From CBDANW01 sp965197825 (lineage in GTDB: Bacteria; Acidobacteriota; Vicinamibacteria; Marinacidobacterales; DATDRI01), in assembly GCA_965197825.1 (NCBI GenBank), contig CBDANW010000003.1, positions 3,038,001 to 3,102,000 on the forward strand: a DNA stretch of 64,000 nucleotides, written 5' to 3'. Below, one piece after another: positions 1-8,457 of this stretch; the stretch's first letter is position 1; the number at the start of each line of letters is the position of its first letter. The notes under the pieces are model-generated. The model was not told where the DNA came from and made no database searches. It worked only from the letters and a program-made list of their open reading frames with translations. The position numbers were made by a program, and so were the translations under genes.

Positions 1-1
1 G

Positions 2-118
2 ACACGGTGGCCGGACTTCCGCAAGCGACAGCTCTTCGAGGCCATTATCGACTACCAGAAGCGCGATCGTCGCTACGGCGGCATCCACGCTCTGTCTCCG
101 AATCGCAGCTACGCATAA
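2..118 (+). CDS. uppS: Undecaprenyl diphosphate synthase, 3' end only
   Basis: The first 39 codons of the window, in frame 2, are the C-terminal end of a cis-prenyltransferase. The visible residues include TRWPDFRK, FEAIIDYQKRDRRYGG and a stop at 116-118; W-P-D-F and the closing R-R-Y-G-G are typical of the end of UppS. The enzyme condenses isopentenyl units onto farnesyl diphosphate to make the C55 carrier lipid for peptidoglycan and is cytosolic or membrane-associated. The gene starts upstream of the window. It lies 8 bp before cdsA, the usual uppS-cdsA-dxr-rseP order. Confidence 0.88.
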   Translation, partial: TRWPDFRKRQLFEAIIDYQKRDRRYGGIHALSPNRSYA

Positions 119-126
119 GAGAAAGA

Positions 127-936
127 ATGAGCCGGGTCATCACCGCGCTCCTTCTTCTTCCCCCTCTCCTCGCCATCATCCTCTTCGCCCCCGCCTGGGC
201 TTTCCTTCTGCTTGCCGAGGTCTTTGGTTTGCTCGGCGTTCGGGAACTTTTCGAGATCGTAGAACCGATCGGCTATCGGGCTTTTCGTTCCATCGGATAC
301 TTCGCGACCGTTTTCCTCACCGCATCGTTCTATCCGGGCCTGCCACCGGCCGGCTGGGTCACTCTGGCATTGCTCTTGGCCGTCGGGCTCGCGGCGGTGG
401 GCCGCGGAGGCCCAAAAAGAGAAACGGCCGGCGACGTGGCGATCACGATCATGGGACCCTTGTACGCGGGGTTGACGATCGGAACTCTGGTCGGCGTCCG
501 GCTAACCGGAGCCGAGGGGACCGGACTTTACTGGGTTTTGTTCCTGCTGGCGGTGATCATGATGGGAGACACGGGGGCCTACTACGTGGGCAGAGCGTTG
601 GGTAGACGGAAGCTCGCACCCTCGGTAAGCCCCAACAAGACGGTCGAAGGGCTGTTGGGCGGGATCGCCGCGTCCATCGTCGCAGCCCTGGTAGCATCTC
701 ATCTACTCCTGCCAGACGTGTATCTATTCCACGCCGCGGTCCTGGGGTTGATCCTGTCGCTCCTCGGAGTGGCGGGAGATCTCTTCGAATCGCTCTTGAA
801 ACGATCTGCCGGGGTAAAAAACGCCTCGGAGCTCATACCCGGCCATGGCGGCGTTCTGGATCGCCTCGATAGCCTGTATTTCAGCGCGCCGGCCCTGTTC
901 GCCTACCTGCAGTTCACCGGCAAATATATGGATTAA
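127..936 (+). CDS. cdsA: Phosphatidate cytidylyltransferase (CDP-diglyceride synthase)
   Basis: Converts phosphatidic acid and CTP to CDP-diacylglycerol, the precursor of bacterial phospholipids, in the inner membrane. The 269-residue protein is almost entirely hydrophobic segments and ends with the family signature: S-L-L-K-R around residue 222, then LIPGHGGVLDR at about 236-246. The usual K-D pair inside the signature reads K-N here (residues 231-232). The open frame continues upstream to 7, but that part is the uppS coding sequence in another frame, so ATG 127 (MSRVITALLL), just after the uppS stop and preceded by AAGAGAAAGA, is taken as the start. Co-transcribed with uppS and probably dxr-rseP. 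Confidence 0.93.
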   Translation: MSRVITALLLLPPLLAIILFAPAWAFLLLAEVFGLLGVRELFEIVEPIGYRAFRSIGYFATVFLTASFYPGLPPAGWVTLALLLAVGLAAVGRGGPKRETAGDVAITIMGPLYAGLTIGTLVGVRLTGAEGTGLYWVLFLLAVIMMGDTGAYYVGRALGRRKLAPSVSPNKTVEGLLGGIAASIVAALVASHLLLPDVYLFHAAVLGLILSLLGVAGDLFESLLKRSAGVKNASELIPGHGGVLDRLDSLYFSAPALFAYLQFTGKYMD

Positions 937-1025
937 CTAGGACGTTTGGGATAATGGATGTCCTCCGCTAGAATATTCTTAAGTCTGCGTTCTTCCGTGG
1001 TCAACACTAGGAGAAACTAGTTCCT

Positions 1026-2189
1026 GTGAAGGGAATCGCCATTCTCGGCTCAACCGGTTCGATAGGAACCAACACGCTTCGCGTCGTGGAGCGCCTGAAC
1101 GATCGCTTCGCGGTGATCGGACTGGGCGCCGGCTCCAAAATCGAGGAGCTGGCGGAGCAGATCGAGAGGTTTCACCCTCGGGTGGCATCGGTTCGTCGCG
1201 AGGAGGACGCCAGTGTTCTGAGGCAACGCTTTGCGGACCTTACCGTCGGTAGCGCGACAGACGGAATGGTGGACGTCGCGACCCACCCCGACGTGGATCT
1301 CCTCGTGTCGGCTACCGTCGGCGCGATCGGGTTGGTGCCGACCCTCAGAGCGCTCGAGGCCGGCAAGACCGTGGCGCTCGCCAACAAGGAGACCCTGGTC
1401 ATCGCCGGCGAGATCATGACCCGCGCTATGAATGCGTCGGGGGCCGAGCTCCTTCCGGTCGACAGCGAGCACAACGCCATCCATCAATGCCTAGCCGGCC
1501 CCCGCGAAAAAACCGTGCGCCGCTTATGGCTGACGGCTTCCGGCGGGCCCTTTCGACACGCGAGCCTCGAGGAGATGCGGCGAGCCCGACCCGCGGAAGC
1601 GCTCAAGCATCCGACTTGGCAAATGGGCCCGAAAATTACCATCGATTCGGCGACATTGATGAACAAGGGTTTCGAGGTCATCGAGGCCTGTTGGCTCTTC
1701 GGCGTCAAACCGTCCCAGGTGCGTATCGTCGTCCACCCGCAGTCGACGATTCACTCGATGGTCGAGTTCGAAGACGGGTCCGTGTTGGCTCAGCTCGGCG
1801 TGACGGACATGCGGTTGCCAATCCAATACGCCCTGACCTACCCGGAAAGGCTACCCACCGACCTTCCGTTCCTCGATCTGGAGAACGCCATGAATCTGGA
1901 GTTTCACCCTCCCGACCTGGAACGATTTCCGTGCGTCGGGTTCGCATACCAAGCGATCGAGACGGGCGGTACCGCTCCCGCCGTACTCAACGCCGCGAAC
2001 GAGATCGCCGTTGCCGCGTACCTCGAAGAGCGCATCGGCTTCCTTCAGATACCCGAGGTCATCAGAGAGACACTGGAACGTCACGACCGTCGCGACGCGA
2101 GCGATCTCGAAACCGTGCTGGCCGCGGATGCCTGGGCCCGCGAAGAGGCGCAGCGCCTCGTCGCGGTTCCTGCAAAAATCAGGAGTTAA
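1026..2189 (+). CDS. dxr: 1-deoxy-D-xylulose 5-phosphate reductoisomerase
   Basis: Second enzyme of the MEP isoprenoid pathway: rearranges and reduces DXP to 2-C-methyl-D-erythritol 4-phosphate with NADPH and a divalent metal. The GTG start at 1026 gives MKGIAILGSTGSIG, placing the dinucleotide-binding GSTGSIG at residues 8-14. The catalytic block is intact: PVDSEHNAIHQ (metal/substrate), LTASGGPF, HPTWQMGPKITIDSATLMNK and VHPQSTIHSM. At 387 residues it has normal length. It feeds the UppS substrate pathway encoded just upstream. The gap from cdsA is 89 bp, so it may have its own promoter; rseP follows after 4 bp. Confidence 0.96.
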   Translation: MKGIAILGSTGSIGTNTLRVVERLNDRFAVIGLGAGSKIEELAEQIERFHPRVASVRREEDASVLRQRFADLTVGSATDGMVDVATHPDVDLLVSATVGAIGLVPTLRALEAGKTVALANKETLVIAGEIMTRAMNASGAELLPVDSEHNAIHQCLAGPREKTVRRLWLTASGGPFRHASLEEMRRARPAEALKHPTWQMGPKITIDSATLMNKGFEVIEACWLFGVKPSQVRIVVHPQSTIHSMVEFEDGSVLAQLGVTDMRLPIQYALTYPERLPTDLPFLDLENAMNLEFHPPDLERFPCVGFAYQAIETGGTAPAVLNAANEIAVAAYLEERIGFLQIPEVIRETLERHDRRDASDLETVLAADAWAREEAQRLVAVPAKIRS

Positions 2190-2193
2190 CAAC

Positions 2194-3507
2194 TTGTTTC
2201 TAACCATTCTCTCTTTCATGTTCGTCCTGGGTGTCATGATTTTCATTCATGAGCTCGGTCACTTCCTCACAGCCAAGTGGATTGGAGTAAAGGTCCACGT
2301 CTTTTCTCTAGGATTCCCGCCCAAGCTCATCGGCAAGAAATGGGGCGACACGGAGTACCGGATCGGCCTGCTCCCGCTAGGCGGCTACGTGAAGATGGCC
2401 GGTGAGAACCCCGGCGAAGTAAGCGGCAAGAAGGACGAGTTCTTCTCGAGAACCAAGTTGGAGAGAATGGCCATCCTCGTCATGGGCCCGGCCATGAACG
2501 TCTTTCTCACCATCTTTCTCTTCACCATCCTCTTCATGGTCGGCATCCAGAGGCCGGTCGGTCTCGAAGACGCCCCCGTGGTGCGATTCGTCTCCGCCGA
2601 CTCACCGGCCGCAGCGGCCGGTGTGGAGTCCGGCGATCGCATCGTCGCGCTCGAAGGGGAAGCGGTAGAAAGCTGGCTCGAGGTCTTGGATACCTTTCAC
2701 CTCAGTCCCAACCAGACGTTGACGATGACGCTGGATCGAAACGGAGAGACCGTCCAAACCGAATTGGCGATCGAGGCGCGGGGAGAAGAACAGATCGGCT
2801 ATACCGGACTCTTTCCCGCGGTGCAGCCGCGCGTGGAGGGCCTGACGGAGGGATACCCCGCCGAGGAAGCTGGCCTCGTCGAGGGCGATCTGTTAATTAA
2901 GGTCGACGACAAGCCCATTTTCAGCAACCAAGAGCTCATCGAAGCGATCGAAGGCAAGCAGGGCGAGTCGGTGCAGCTCACCATCTTGCGAGACGACGTC
3001 CAACAAGAGGTCAGCGTCACGCCCGTCGCCGAAGGGGAACGCTTCCTCATCGGCATCGAGCTTCCTTCTCCGGTCGCCATGCAACAGATCCGCAACCCTG
3101 TCCGGGCTTTTGGCGCCGCCATCGGAGAAAGCGTCCGTCTCACCGAGCTCACTTTCGTGGTGCTGGGGCGCCTGGTGCAGAGAAGGCTGTCCATGCGGCA
3201 GATGATGGGCCCCATCGGTATCGCTCGCGTCTCGGGAGAAGCGGCGAGAAGCGGGGCACGGAATCTCTTCACGCTGATGGCCGTCATCAGCCTGCAGCTC
3301 GGTATCTTCAATCTTCTTCCGGTCCCCGTCCTGGATGGCGGTCATATCGCCATCATCCTGGTGGAGGGGTTGGCCCGCCGGGACTTCAGTCTCCAGCTCA
3401 AAGAGCGGGTGCTCCAGGTGGGCTTCCTGTTTTTGCTCCTTCTTATGGTGACGGTCATCTACATCGACCTCAGCAAGATCGAATCCATCGGGCGCTTCCT
3501 TCCATAG
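2194..3507 (+). CDS. rseP: RseP-type site-2 protease (M50 zinc metalloprotease)
   Basis: Intramembrane metalloprotease that cleaves anti-sigma factors and remnant signal peptides in the inner membrane. TTG 2194 is chosen because AGGAG sits at 2181-2185, eight bases upstream, inside the end of dxr; the longer open frame back to 2011 overlaps dxr. With this start HELGH (zinc ligands and catalytic Glu) is at residues 19-23 in the first membrane helix. Two PDZ-like segments follow (GVESGDRIVALEG and GLVEGDLLIKVDD), and the third zinc ligand lies in NLLPVPVLDGGH near residue 381. Length 437 is typical. The 4-bp gap to dxr implies co-transcription and probably translational coupling. Confidence 0.94.
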   Translation: MFLTILSFMFVLGVMIFIHELGHFLTAKWIGVKVHVFSLGFPPKLIGKKWGDTEYRIGLLPLGGYVKMAGENPGEVSGKKDEFFSRTKLERMAILVMGPAMNVFLTIFLFTILFMVGIQRPVGLEDAPVVRFVSADSPAAAAGVESGDRIVALEGEAVESWLEVLDTFHLSPNQTLTMTLDRNGETVQTELAIEARGEEQIGYTGLFPAVQPRVEGLTEGYPAEEAGLVEGDLLIKVDDKPIFSNQELIEAIEGKQGESVQLTILRDDVQQEVSVTPVAEGERFLIGIELPSPVAMQQIRNPVRAFGAAIGESVRLTELTFVVLGRLVQRRLSMRQMMGPIGIARVSGEAARSGARNLFTLMAVISLQLGIFNLLPVPVLDGGHIAIILVEGLARRDFSLQLKERVLQVGFLFLLLLMVTVIYIDLSKIESIGRFLP

Positions 3508-3512
3508 ACTCG

Positions 3513-3677
3513 AAGATCGAGAGAATCGAGATCTTCGAGCTCAAGCTCGATCTCCTAACTCCCTTCGAGACCAGCTACTCGCGGATCGATGACCGGCGCT
3601 TCCTGCTCGTCAATACCAAGGCGGGCCGAGTGGGCGGATTGGCGCGCGGGAAAGCCATCCACGATCTCGCAGCGTGA
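3513..3677 (+). pseudogene. Relic of an o-succinylbenzoate synthase-like (enolase superfamily) gene
   Basis: Between rseP and the next gene a frame reads KIERIEIFELKLDLLTPFET, then SYSRIDDRRFLLV, then a stop at 3675-3677. This matches the N-terminal capping domain of MenC and related muconate-lactonizing-type enzymes (I-E-x-x-E-L-x-L-x-L-x-x-P-F-x-T-S, then R-x-x-L-V). The last residues, ARGKAIHDLAA, resemble a segment about 60-70 residues further into such enzymes (A-x-x-A-x-x-D-L-A), which suggests an internal deletion. No start codon or ribosome site is visible and the barrel domain is missing. Function is lost; the identity is by motif resemblance only. Confidence 0.5.
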
Positions 3678-3759
3678 GAGAACCGCATTCGGGAACGTGC
3701 GCTCCATTCGGTCGTCCTGAAGCCGTCGTGACGTGCGACGATAGATCCTGACTTCGGGA

Positions 3760-3765
3760 TATAAT
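3760..3765 (+). promoter_or_regulatory. Candidate -10 box for the HEAT/cyclophilin gene
   Basis: A perfect TATAAT lies 11 bp before the ATG at 3777, and no good -35 box is visible 16-18 bp upstream. Transcription would begin about 5 bases before the start codon, which fits the absence of a Shine-Dalgarno sequence there and suggests a nearly leaderless message. Confidence 0.4.
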
Positions 3766-3776
3766 CCTTTCCGCAG

Positions 3777-5825
3777 ATGAGACTATCTTTTCGTTTTCTA
3801 ATCACCGCCTGGCTAGTGATCGGTTGCGCATCGGCCGACCGCGGTCCGCTCAGTCTCAACGAAAAGTACGCGCGACTGATGATGCTCGAGGACGAGCGAT
3901 CCCTGGGGGTCGGGGAGGTTCTCACCCGCATCGACGATCGCAGCCCGCTCATTCGCCGGCGCGCCATGCTCGCCTTGGGCAGGATCGGCTCGCCAGAGGG
4001 CACATTGCCTCTGGTTGCGCTCCTTTCGGATCCTCAAGCCGAAATCCGATCCACGGCGGCCCTTTCTTTGGGCCTCTCGGAAGGGCCTTTGCCTCCCGAA
4101 GCGTTGTCCGCATTGCTTGAGGCGCTGTCCGACAGCGACCTCGGAGTGCGCGGTCGCGCGGCAGAAGCTCTCGGTCGGAAGGGCCCGGCCGAAATGGCCG
4201 TTCCGATCGCCGCTTCACTGAGAGAACACCCACCGCCTGGGGCGCCTCCCTATCCATGGGGTGAAGACATCGCGCGCTCCGAGCCCAAGATGCCGCACCT
4301 CGACCAACGACTCGGATTGTTCGCGCTCGCGAAGTTGAACCACATCCCCGCAGCGTGGAGTGTGCTTGCCACCGAGCAGAGCCAACCCCGATTCCTCTGG
4401 TGGCCTGCTGCTTGGAGCACCGCGCAATTCAGGGCCGAGGAGCTGGCACCGCTACTTCTTCATTACGGTGGCTCGAACGATCCCTACTTGCGGGTCTGGG
4501 GCGCGAGGGGATTGGGACGACTGTCTCGCGAACAAGCCACCGGCGCCATTTTGCAGATGCTCCGCGACAGCGACGAAAAGGTCCGTATCGAAGCAGTGCG
4601 CGCCGCTAGCACCCTCGGTCTTCAAGAAGCCGTACCCCGCCTTCTCGAGCTCCTTGCGAGTGACACGCCCTACGTGCGATGGGAAACCGTTCGCGCGCTC
4701 GCCACGCTACCGGATCCGAGAGCGGTGGACCCGATCATCGATCAGATTTCTTCACCGAGTCCCTGGTTGCGAGCCGCCGGTTTGCGGGCGGTTGCCTTCC
4801 AGGACCGCGACACGTTCTGGCTCTTGCTGGCAGGAATGGACCCCGACGGCGATTGGAGCGTGCGAGCCAGCCTGGCGCGGTTGCTGGGTCAAATTGGCGG
4901 AGACCGCGCCATCGCCCTGCTGACACGTTTTGTAGACGACCGGGACTATCGAGTACGACCTGAGGCGTTGCGCGCGCTGGTCAACGCGTCTCCGTCGGCT
5001 GCGGGCCCCATCGTCGTGGAGCACCTTCAGGCTGAAGATCTTTTCGAGCGGGCAGCAGCGGCTGACGGCGTGCGGGAGCTTCAAGTAGAGGGCGCGGTTA
5101 CGCCACTCTTGGCGGCACTCGAGGCCTCGCTCCAGGTGGACGTGCCGGAACTCGGTCTCGCCATCTTGTCGGCGCTCGAGGTCTATGGACCGGAAGCGTT
5201 GGGACGCGGGGCTCGAATCGCGCTCCAAGATCGAGCTTGGCTGGTGCGCAAGAAGGCCAAAGAGATCTTGACGAGCCAGGGGGACCCGACGGCGGATGCC
5301 GGCAAGCCCGAGACGGGCCGTACTCTCGACGACTACTTGAGCCTAATAAGTCCTCCTTTCACGCCGCAGGCTTTCATCCGCACGGAGAAGGGAACCATCG
5401 AAGTGGAGCTTTTCGTCGTGGATGCCCCGGTGACCGTGGGGAATTTCATGACGCTCGCTCGGGAGGGCTTCTACAACGGCCTCACATTTCACCACGTGGT
5501 CCCCAATCTCCTCGTGCAAGCAGGCGATCCGACAGGCGACGGAAACGGTGGGCCGGGCTACCGCATTCGCTCGGAAGTCAACCGCAGACCGTTCTTGCGC
5601 GGGACACTGGCGATGGCGCTTCCGGCCGGGAAAGACACCGCGGGAAGCCAGTTCTTCATCTCCCATCTACCCCAGCCACAGCTCGCTGGCAACTTTACCG
5701 CCTTCGGCCAAGTGATCAAGGGAATGGAGCTCGTGGATCGGCTCGAGCCGGGCGACGTCATACAGAGAATCACGATCTGGGACGGCGTCACCGACCCCGA
5801 GCGCCCCTCCCTCTCCGAACCCTAG
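3777..5825 (+). CDS. HEAT-repeat lipoprotein with C-terminal cyclophilin domain
   Basis: A 682-residue exported protein. Residues 1-17 form a lipoprotein signal ending V-I-G-C, so Cys17 is the likely lipidation site. From about 45 to 500 it is a series of HEAT/PBS-lyase-like repeats (LIRRRAMLALGRIG, EIRSTAALSLG, GVRGRAAEALGR, YVRWETVRALATL). Residues 533-672 are a cyclophilin-type peptidyl-prolyl isomerase domain: GNFMTLAREGFYNG, a Q-A-G-D-P turn and GSQFFI at 623-628. The catalytic arginine of the F-H-R motif is replaced by His573 (TFHHVVP), so isomerase activity is doubtful. Likely a periplasmic binding or chaperone scaffold. The HAD gene follows after 12 bp. Confidence 0.85.
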   Translation: MRLSFRFLITAWLVIGCASADRGPLSLNEKYARLMMLEDERSLGVGEVLTRIDDRSPLIRRRAMLALGRIGSPEGTLPLVALLSDPQAEIRSTAALSLGLSEGPLPPEALSALLEALSDSDLGVRGRAAEALGRKGPAEMAVPIAASLREHPPPGAPPYPWGEDIARSEPKMPHLDQRLGLFALAKLNHIPAAWSVLATEQSQPRFLWWPAAWSTAQFRAEELAPLLLHYGGSNDPYLRVWGARGLGRLSREQATGAILQMLRDSDEKVRIEAVRAASTLGLQEAVPRLLELLASDTPYVRWETVRALATLPDPRAVDPIIDQISSPSPWLRAAGLRAVAFQDRDTFWLLLAGMDPDGDWSVRASLARLLGQIGGDRAIALLTRFVDDRDYRVRPEALRALVNASPSAAGPIVVEHLQAEDLFERAAAADGVRELQVEGAVTPLLAALEASLQVDVPELGLAILSALEVYGPEALGRGARIALQDRAWLVRKKAKEILTSQGDPTADAGKPETGRTLDDYLSLISPPFTPQAFIRTEKGTIEVELFVVDAPVTVGNFMTLAREGFYNGLTFHHVVPNLLVQAGDPTGDGNGGPGYRIRSEVNRRPFLRGTLAMALPAGKDTAGSQFFISHLPQPQLAGNFTAFGQVIKGMELVDRLEPGDVIQRITIWDGVTDPERPSLSEP

Positions 5826-5837
5826 CCTTCCTCCTTC

Positions 5838-6677
5838 ATGCCGCGCTTCCGGCTCGTGGCCATGGATCTCGACGGGACGTTGCTCGACTCCCGCCACTCC
5901 GTGCCGGAGCTAAATCGCCTCGCCCTCGAGCGCGCCCAAGAACAAGGTGTGAAGCTGGCGTTGGTCACCGGACGCCGATTACCCTCTGTCCGGCGCTACG
6001 TGAGCCACCTGAGTCAAGACCTCCTGATGGTTCCGAACGGCGGGGCGCTGATCCGTCGCGGCCTGGATGGGCCCATTCTGCGGAAGCTCATCCCTCTGGA
6101 GGTCAGTCGGAAGGTGTTTGCCCTCGCCAGAGCGATCGGTGCGGTGCCCGTCGTACACGTGGGACCCGATGGGGACGGCGGTCTCCTGATGGATTCACAA
6201 GCGCCTTTGACCACCTCGCTTCGCCTGTACATCGACAAGGCGACGCCTCCCCCTCACCGCGTTCCCGATCTCGCCGCTGCCTTGAGAAGGGATCTGCTTC
6301 ACATCATGTTCGCCGGTCCGATCCAGGAGATGCGGGAGACGGCGCGGGTCATCAAGGAAAAGCTCGGCTCGCAGCTCAACCTGGCTCGCACGGAGTACGA
6401 GAAGTCCGATCTGGGAATTCTCGACGTGCTGGCACCGGGGGCGAGCAAGGCGGAGGCGTTGCGGTTCATAGCGGAAAGCGAAGGAATCCCCCGGGACGAA
6501 ACCATGGCCATCGGAGACAACTGGAACGACCTCGGGATGCTCGAAGCCGCGGGCTTGGGGGTGGTGATGGCCAACGCCGTGCCGGAGCTTCGAGCAAGTG
6601 GGTTCGCCATCACCGCGAGCAACGACGAGTGCGGTGTGGCGCAAGCGCTCGAACGCTATGTCTTGTCGGGAAGCTGA
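5838..6677 (+). CDS. Cof-type HAD-superfamily hydrolase
   Basis: Cytosolic phosphatase of the haloacid dehalogenase superfamily, Cof/IIB type. Motif I is MDLDGTLLDS with nucleophile Asp10 and acid/base Asp12; motif II is the VTGR segment; motif III is the Lys in GASKAEALR; motif IV is GDNWNDLGML followed by GVVMANAVPE, the characteristic closing of Cof proteins. The large cap between motifs II and III marks class IIB, whose substrates are usually sugar phosphates or flavin nucleotides; the substrate cannot be read here. 279 residues is normal. ATG 5838 follows the previous stop by 12 bp, so it is probably in the same transcript. Confidence 0.88.
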   Translation: MPRFRLVAMDLDGTLLDSRHSVPELNRLALERAQEQGVKLALVTGRRLPSVRRYVSHLSQDLLMVPNGGALIRRGLDGPILRKLIPLEVSRKVFALARAIGAVPVVHVGPDGDGGLLMDSQAPLTTSLRLYIDKATPPPHRVPDLAAALRRDLLHIMFAGPIQEMRETARVIKEKLGSQLNLARTEYEKSDLGILDVLAPGASKAEALRFIAESEGIPRDETMAIGDNWNDLGMLEAAGLGVVMANAVPELRASGFAITASNDECGVAQALERYVLSGS

Positions 6678-6686
6678 ACAGTAGAT

Positions 6687-6715
6687 AAAAAAAAGGGGGT
6701 GATTGAATCACCCCC
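6687..6715 (-). terminator. Rho-independent terminator for the lysine-rich ORF
   Basis: Nine-base-pair perfect stem GGGGGTGAT / ATCACCCCC (6695-6703 and 6707-6715) with a 3-base loop. On the minus strand the stem is followed by eight U residues (the A-run at 6687-6694), so it terminates leftward transcription from the small ORF at 6742-6798. It could also slow rightward transcription from the HAD gene, but lacks a U-run in that direction. Confidence 0.8.
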
Positions 6716-6741
6716 GCTCTCGGTACCCCTGAGAGAGTCAG

Positions 6742-6798
6742 TTACTTCTTTTTCTTACTGGTCTTTTTCTTGGCAGCTTTCTTTCTGCGTTTTGCCAT
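6742..6798 (-). CDS. Lysine-rich 18-residue micro-protein
   Basis: Leftward ORF encoding MAKRRKKAAKKKTSKKKK, 13 of 18 residues basic. It starts at ATG 6798, preceded by GAGGAGG with 7 bases between, an excellent ribosome site for so small an ORF, and it ends 27 bp before a strong terminator in the same direction. Lys-Ala-rich tails of this kind occur in H1-like nucleoid proteins and in tiny basic proteins annotated sporadically in bacteria; binding of DNA, RNA or polyphosphate is a guess. It stands alone between two convergently placed rightward/leftward units and is well below normal annotation length. Confidence 0.6.
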   Translation of the reverse strand: MAKRRKKAAKKKTSKKKK

Positions 6799-7212
6799 TG
6801 TTTCGCCTCCTCTCTATTTAGGGGTTTGGCATTGGTCACGACGCGCGAGCAACGAAAGAATCGATCTTCTTATCGAAAGTTCCGATCTTTCCACCCTTGC
6901 TCCACGTCTCATGCCCTGCCAGGCTCCAGCTCAAATTTCGACCGTCCCCCAAGGCCCAGAATGGAACCTCGAGGAGGCCGAACAACTAGCAGTTGATTGA
7001 GCCTGAGCTTGACATACTAGATGTAGGATAAGGAAGCTCCCGGGACCTGTCAAGCATTTTTTGCACCCTCCGTCGTTTTTGTCTTTGGATTGAGGGCGTT
7101 AGCCTGAGGGCCGTTTTACGAATGGCGAAAAAGAAGGTAAAATGAAGGGTTGGCGTGCCGAGCCAGGTTTGTGGAGATATAAAAGAGAAAGTCGTCGCCG
7201 GTCAATTCTGAT
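6799..7212. other. Intergenic region upstream of the micro-protein, downstream of ddl
   Basis: 414 bp with no convincing gene. It should contain the promoter of the leftward lysine-rich ORF (no clear box pair seen) and the end of the ddl transcript. A TTGACA occurs near 7009 but has no -10 box at proper spacing. At 7122-7145 a seven-codon frame MAKKKVK echoes the nearby lysine-rich peptide, but it has no ribosome site. Confidence 0.5.
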
Positions 7213-8364
7213 TTAACTCTGATTTTTTTGGGGCGAGTAGGTCGTTTCTTGTCGCGTTTTTTGTGACGCACGCTCGAGCGCTAACGCGATCAATCGATCG
7301 ACCAGCTCCGACACGGGCACTCCACTCGCTTCCCAAAGCTTCGGGTACATGCTGATCGAAGTGAAACCGGGAACGGTATTGATCTCGTTCACGAAGAGCT
7401 CACCCTTCGCTCGACTCAGAAAGAGATCGACACGCGCCATGCCCGCAGCATCAACCGCCCGAAAAGCTTCGATCGCCAACTCCTGAGCGCGCCGCGTCGT
7501 TTCGGCATCGAGAGGCGCGGGAATCAGAAGCTCCGAGTCATCGACGTACTTGGCTTGATAGTCGTAGAACTCACGAGTGGAAACGATTTCTCCAGGAAGC
7601 GAAGCTTTCGGTTCGTCGTTGCCGAGAACGCTGACCTCGATTTCCCGTGCGTCGACGCCTTGCTCCGCCAGAACCTTGCGATCGTAACGAAAGGCCTCGC
7701 GAAGACCGGGGGCGATTTTCTCCCGGGTCTTGACCTTACTCACACCGACGCTCGACCCCATATTGGCCGGTTTGACAAAGATCGGATAGGACAAAGCCGC
7801 CTCGATCTCGGAGGTGATCCGCTCCGCGGCTCCTTCCCATTCGTGTCTCAAGATCACCTTCCACGGCAGTACCGGGAGTCCGTGTTCGTGAAAGACGGAC
7901 TTCATGAAGGCCTTGTCCATCGACACCGCGGAAGCCACGACTCCCGCACCGACATAGGGAATCCCGGTCAACTCGAGGAAACCTTGAACCGTTCCGTCTT
8001 CGCCGTAGGTTCCGTGAAGAACAGGAAAGACGACGTCCAGTTTGCCGAGCTTGGGCCGCGGCCCCCAGGTCGCTTCGCTTACCGGCACGTCAGACTGCGA
8101 CGGATCCCTAACCAACAATCGCGAATCCGTAGGATCTGCGAGCAATCCCGTTTGCTTCGACTCGCTACCCGCCACGCCCTCGAGGAACGCGTGCTCTCTC
8201 GCTGCCGGAAGCCGCCAGCTTCCATCACGTCTGATCTTGATGGGTATCACGTCGTACTTCTTACGATCGAGAGCAGCGACGACCGACGCCGCAGAGCGCA
8301 GGGAGACTTCGTGCTCCGCCGACCGGCCGCCGAAGAGCACTCCCACTTTTAGACGTTTCAACAT
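7213..8364 (-). CDS. ddl: D-alanine--D-alanine ligase
   Basis: ATP-grasp enzyme that joins two D-alanines for the peptidoglycan stem peptide in the cytosol. The N-terminus LKVGVLFGGRSAEHEVSLRS is the family hallmark; further on come HGTYGEDGTVQG, GIPYVGAGV, the lysine-containing PIFVKPANMGSSVGVSK nucleotide loop, and the metal-binding end VDLFLSRAKGELFVNEINT with NTVPGFT. 383 residues is at the long end of the family. ATG 8364 is the only sensible start. It is transcribed away from tgt; the 93-bp gap between 8364 and 8458 must hold divergent promoters, though I see no clear boxes. Confidence 0.94.
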   Translation of the reverse strand: MLKRLKVGVLFGGRSAEHEVSLRSAASVVAALDRKKYDVIPIKIRRDGSWRLPAAREHAFLEGVAGSESKQTGLLADPTDSRLLVRDPSQSDVPVSEATWGPRPKLGKLDVVFPVLHGTYGEDGTVQGFLELTGIPYVGAGVVASAVSMDKAFMKSVFHEHGLPVLPWKVILRHEWEGAAERITSEIEAALSYPIFVKPANMGSSVGVSKVKTREKIAPGLREAFRYDRKVLAEQGVDAREIEVSVLGNDEPKASLPGEIVSTREFYDYQAKYVDDSELLIPAPLDAETTRRAQELAIEAFRAVDAAGMARVDLFLSRAKGELFVNEINTVPGFTSISMYPKLWEASGVPVSELVDRLIALALERASQKTRQETTYSPQKNQS

Positions 8365-8457
8365 GGGGATCTTCCGTGGATTCTAGCATTTTCATCGCCT
8401 GGTTCTAACCGACGCCCGCGTGGCGTAACATGCGTCCTCAGAAGGGAGAGCGCTCGC

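Noticed and set aside
5237..6688. Long plus-strand frame (483 codons) over the HEAT and HAD genes
   Set aside because: Arg/Pro/Gly-rich composition and full overlap with two genes with clear motifs mark it as a frame shadow.
6770..7000. 76-codon plus frame with a hydrophobic start
   Set aside because: Antisense to the lysine-rich ORF, no ribosome site, no homology pattern.
7122..7145. Seven-codon MAKKKVK frame
   Set aside because: Too short and no ribosome site; only an echo of the nearby lysine-rich ORF.
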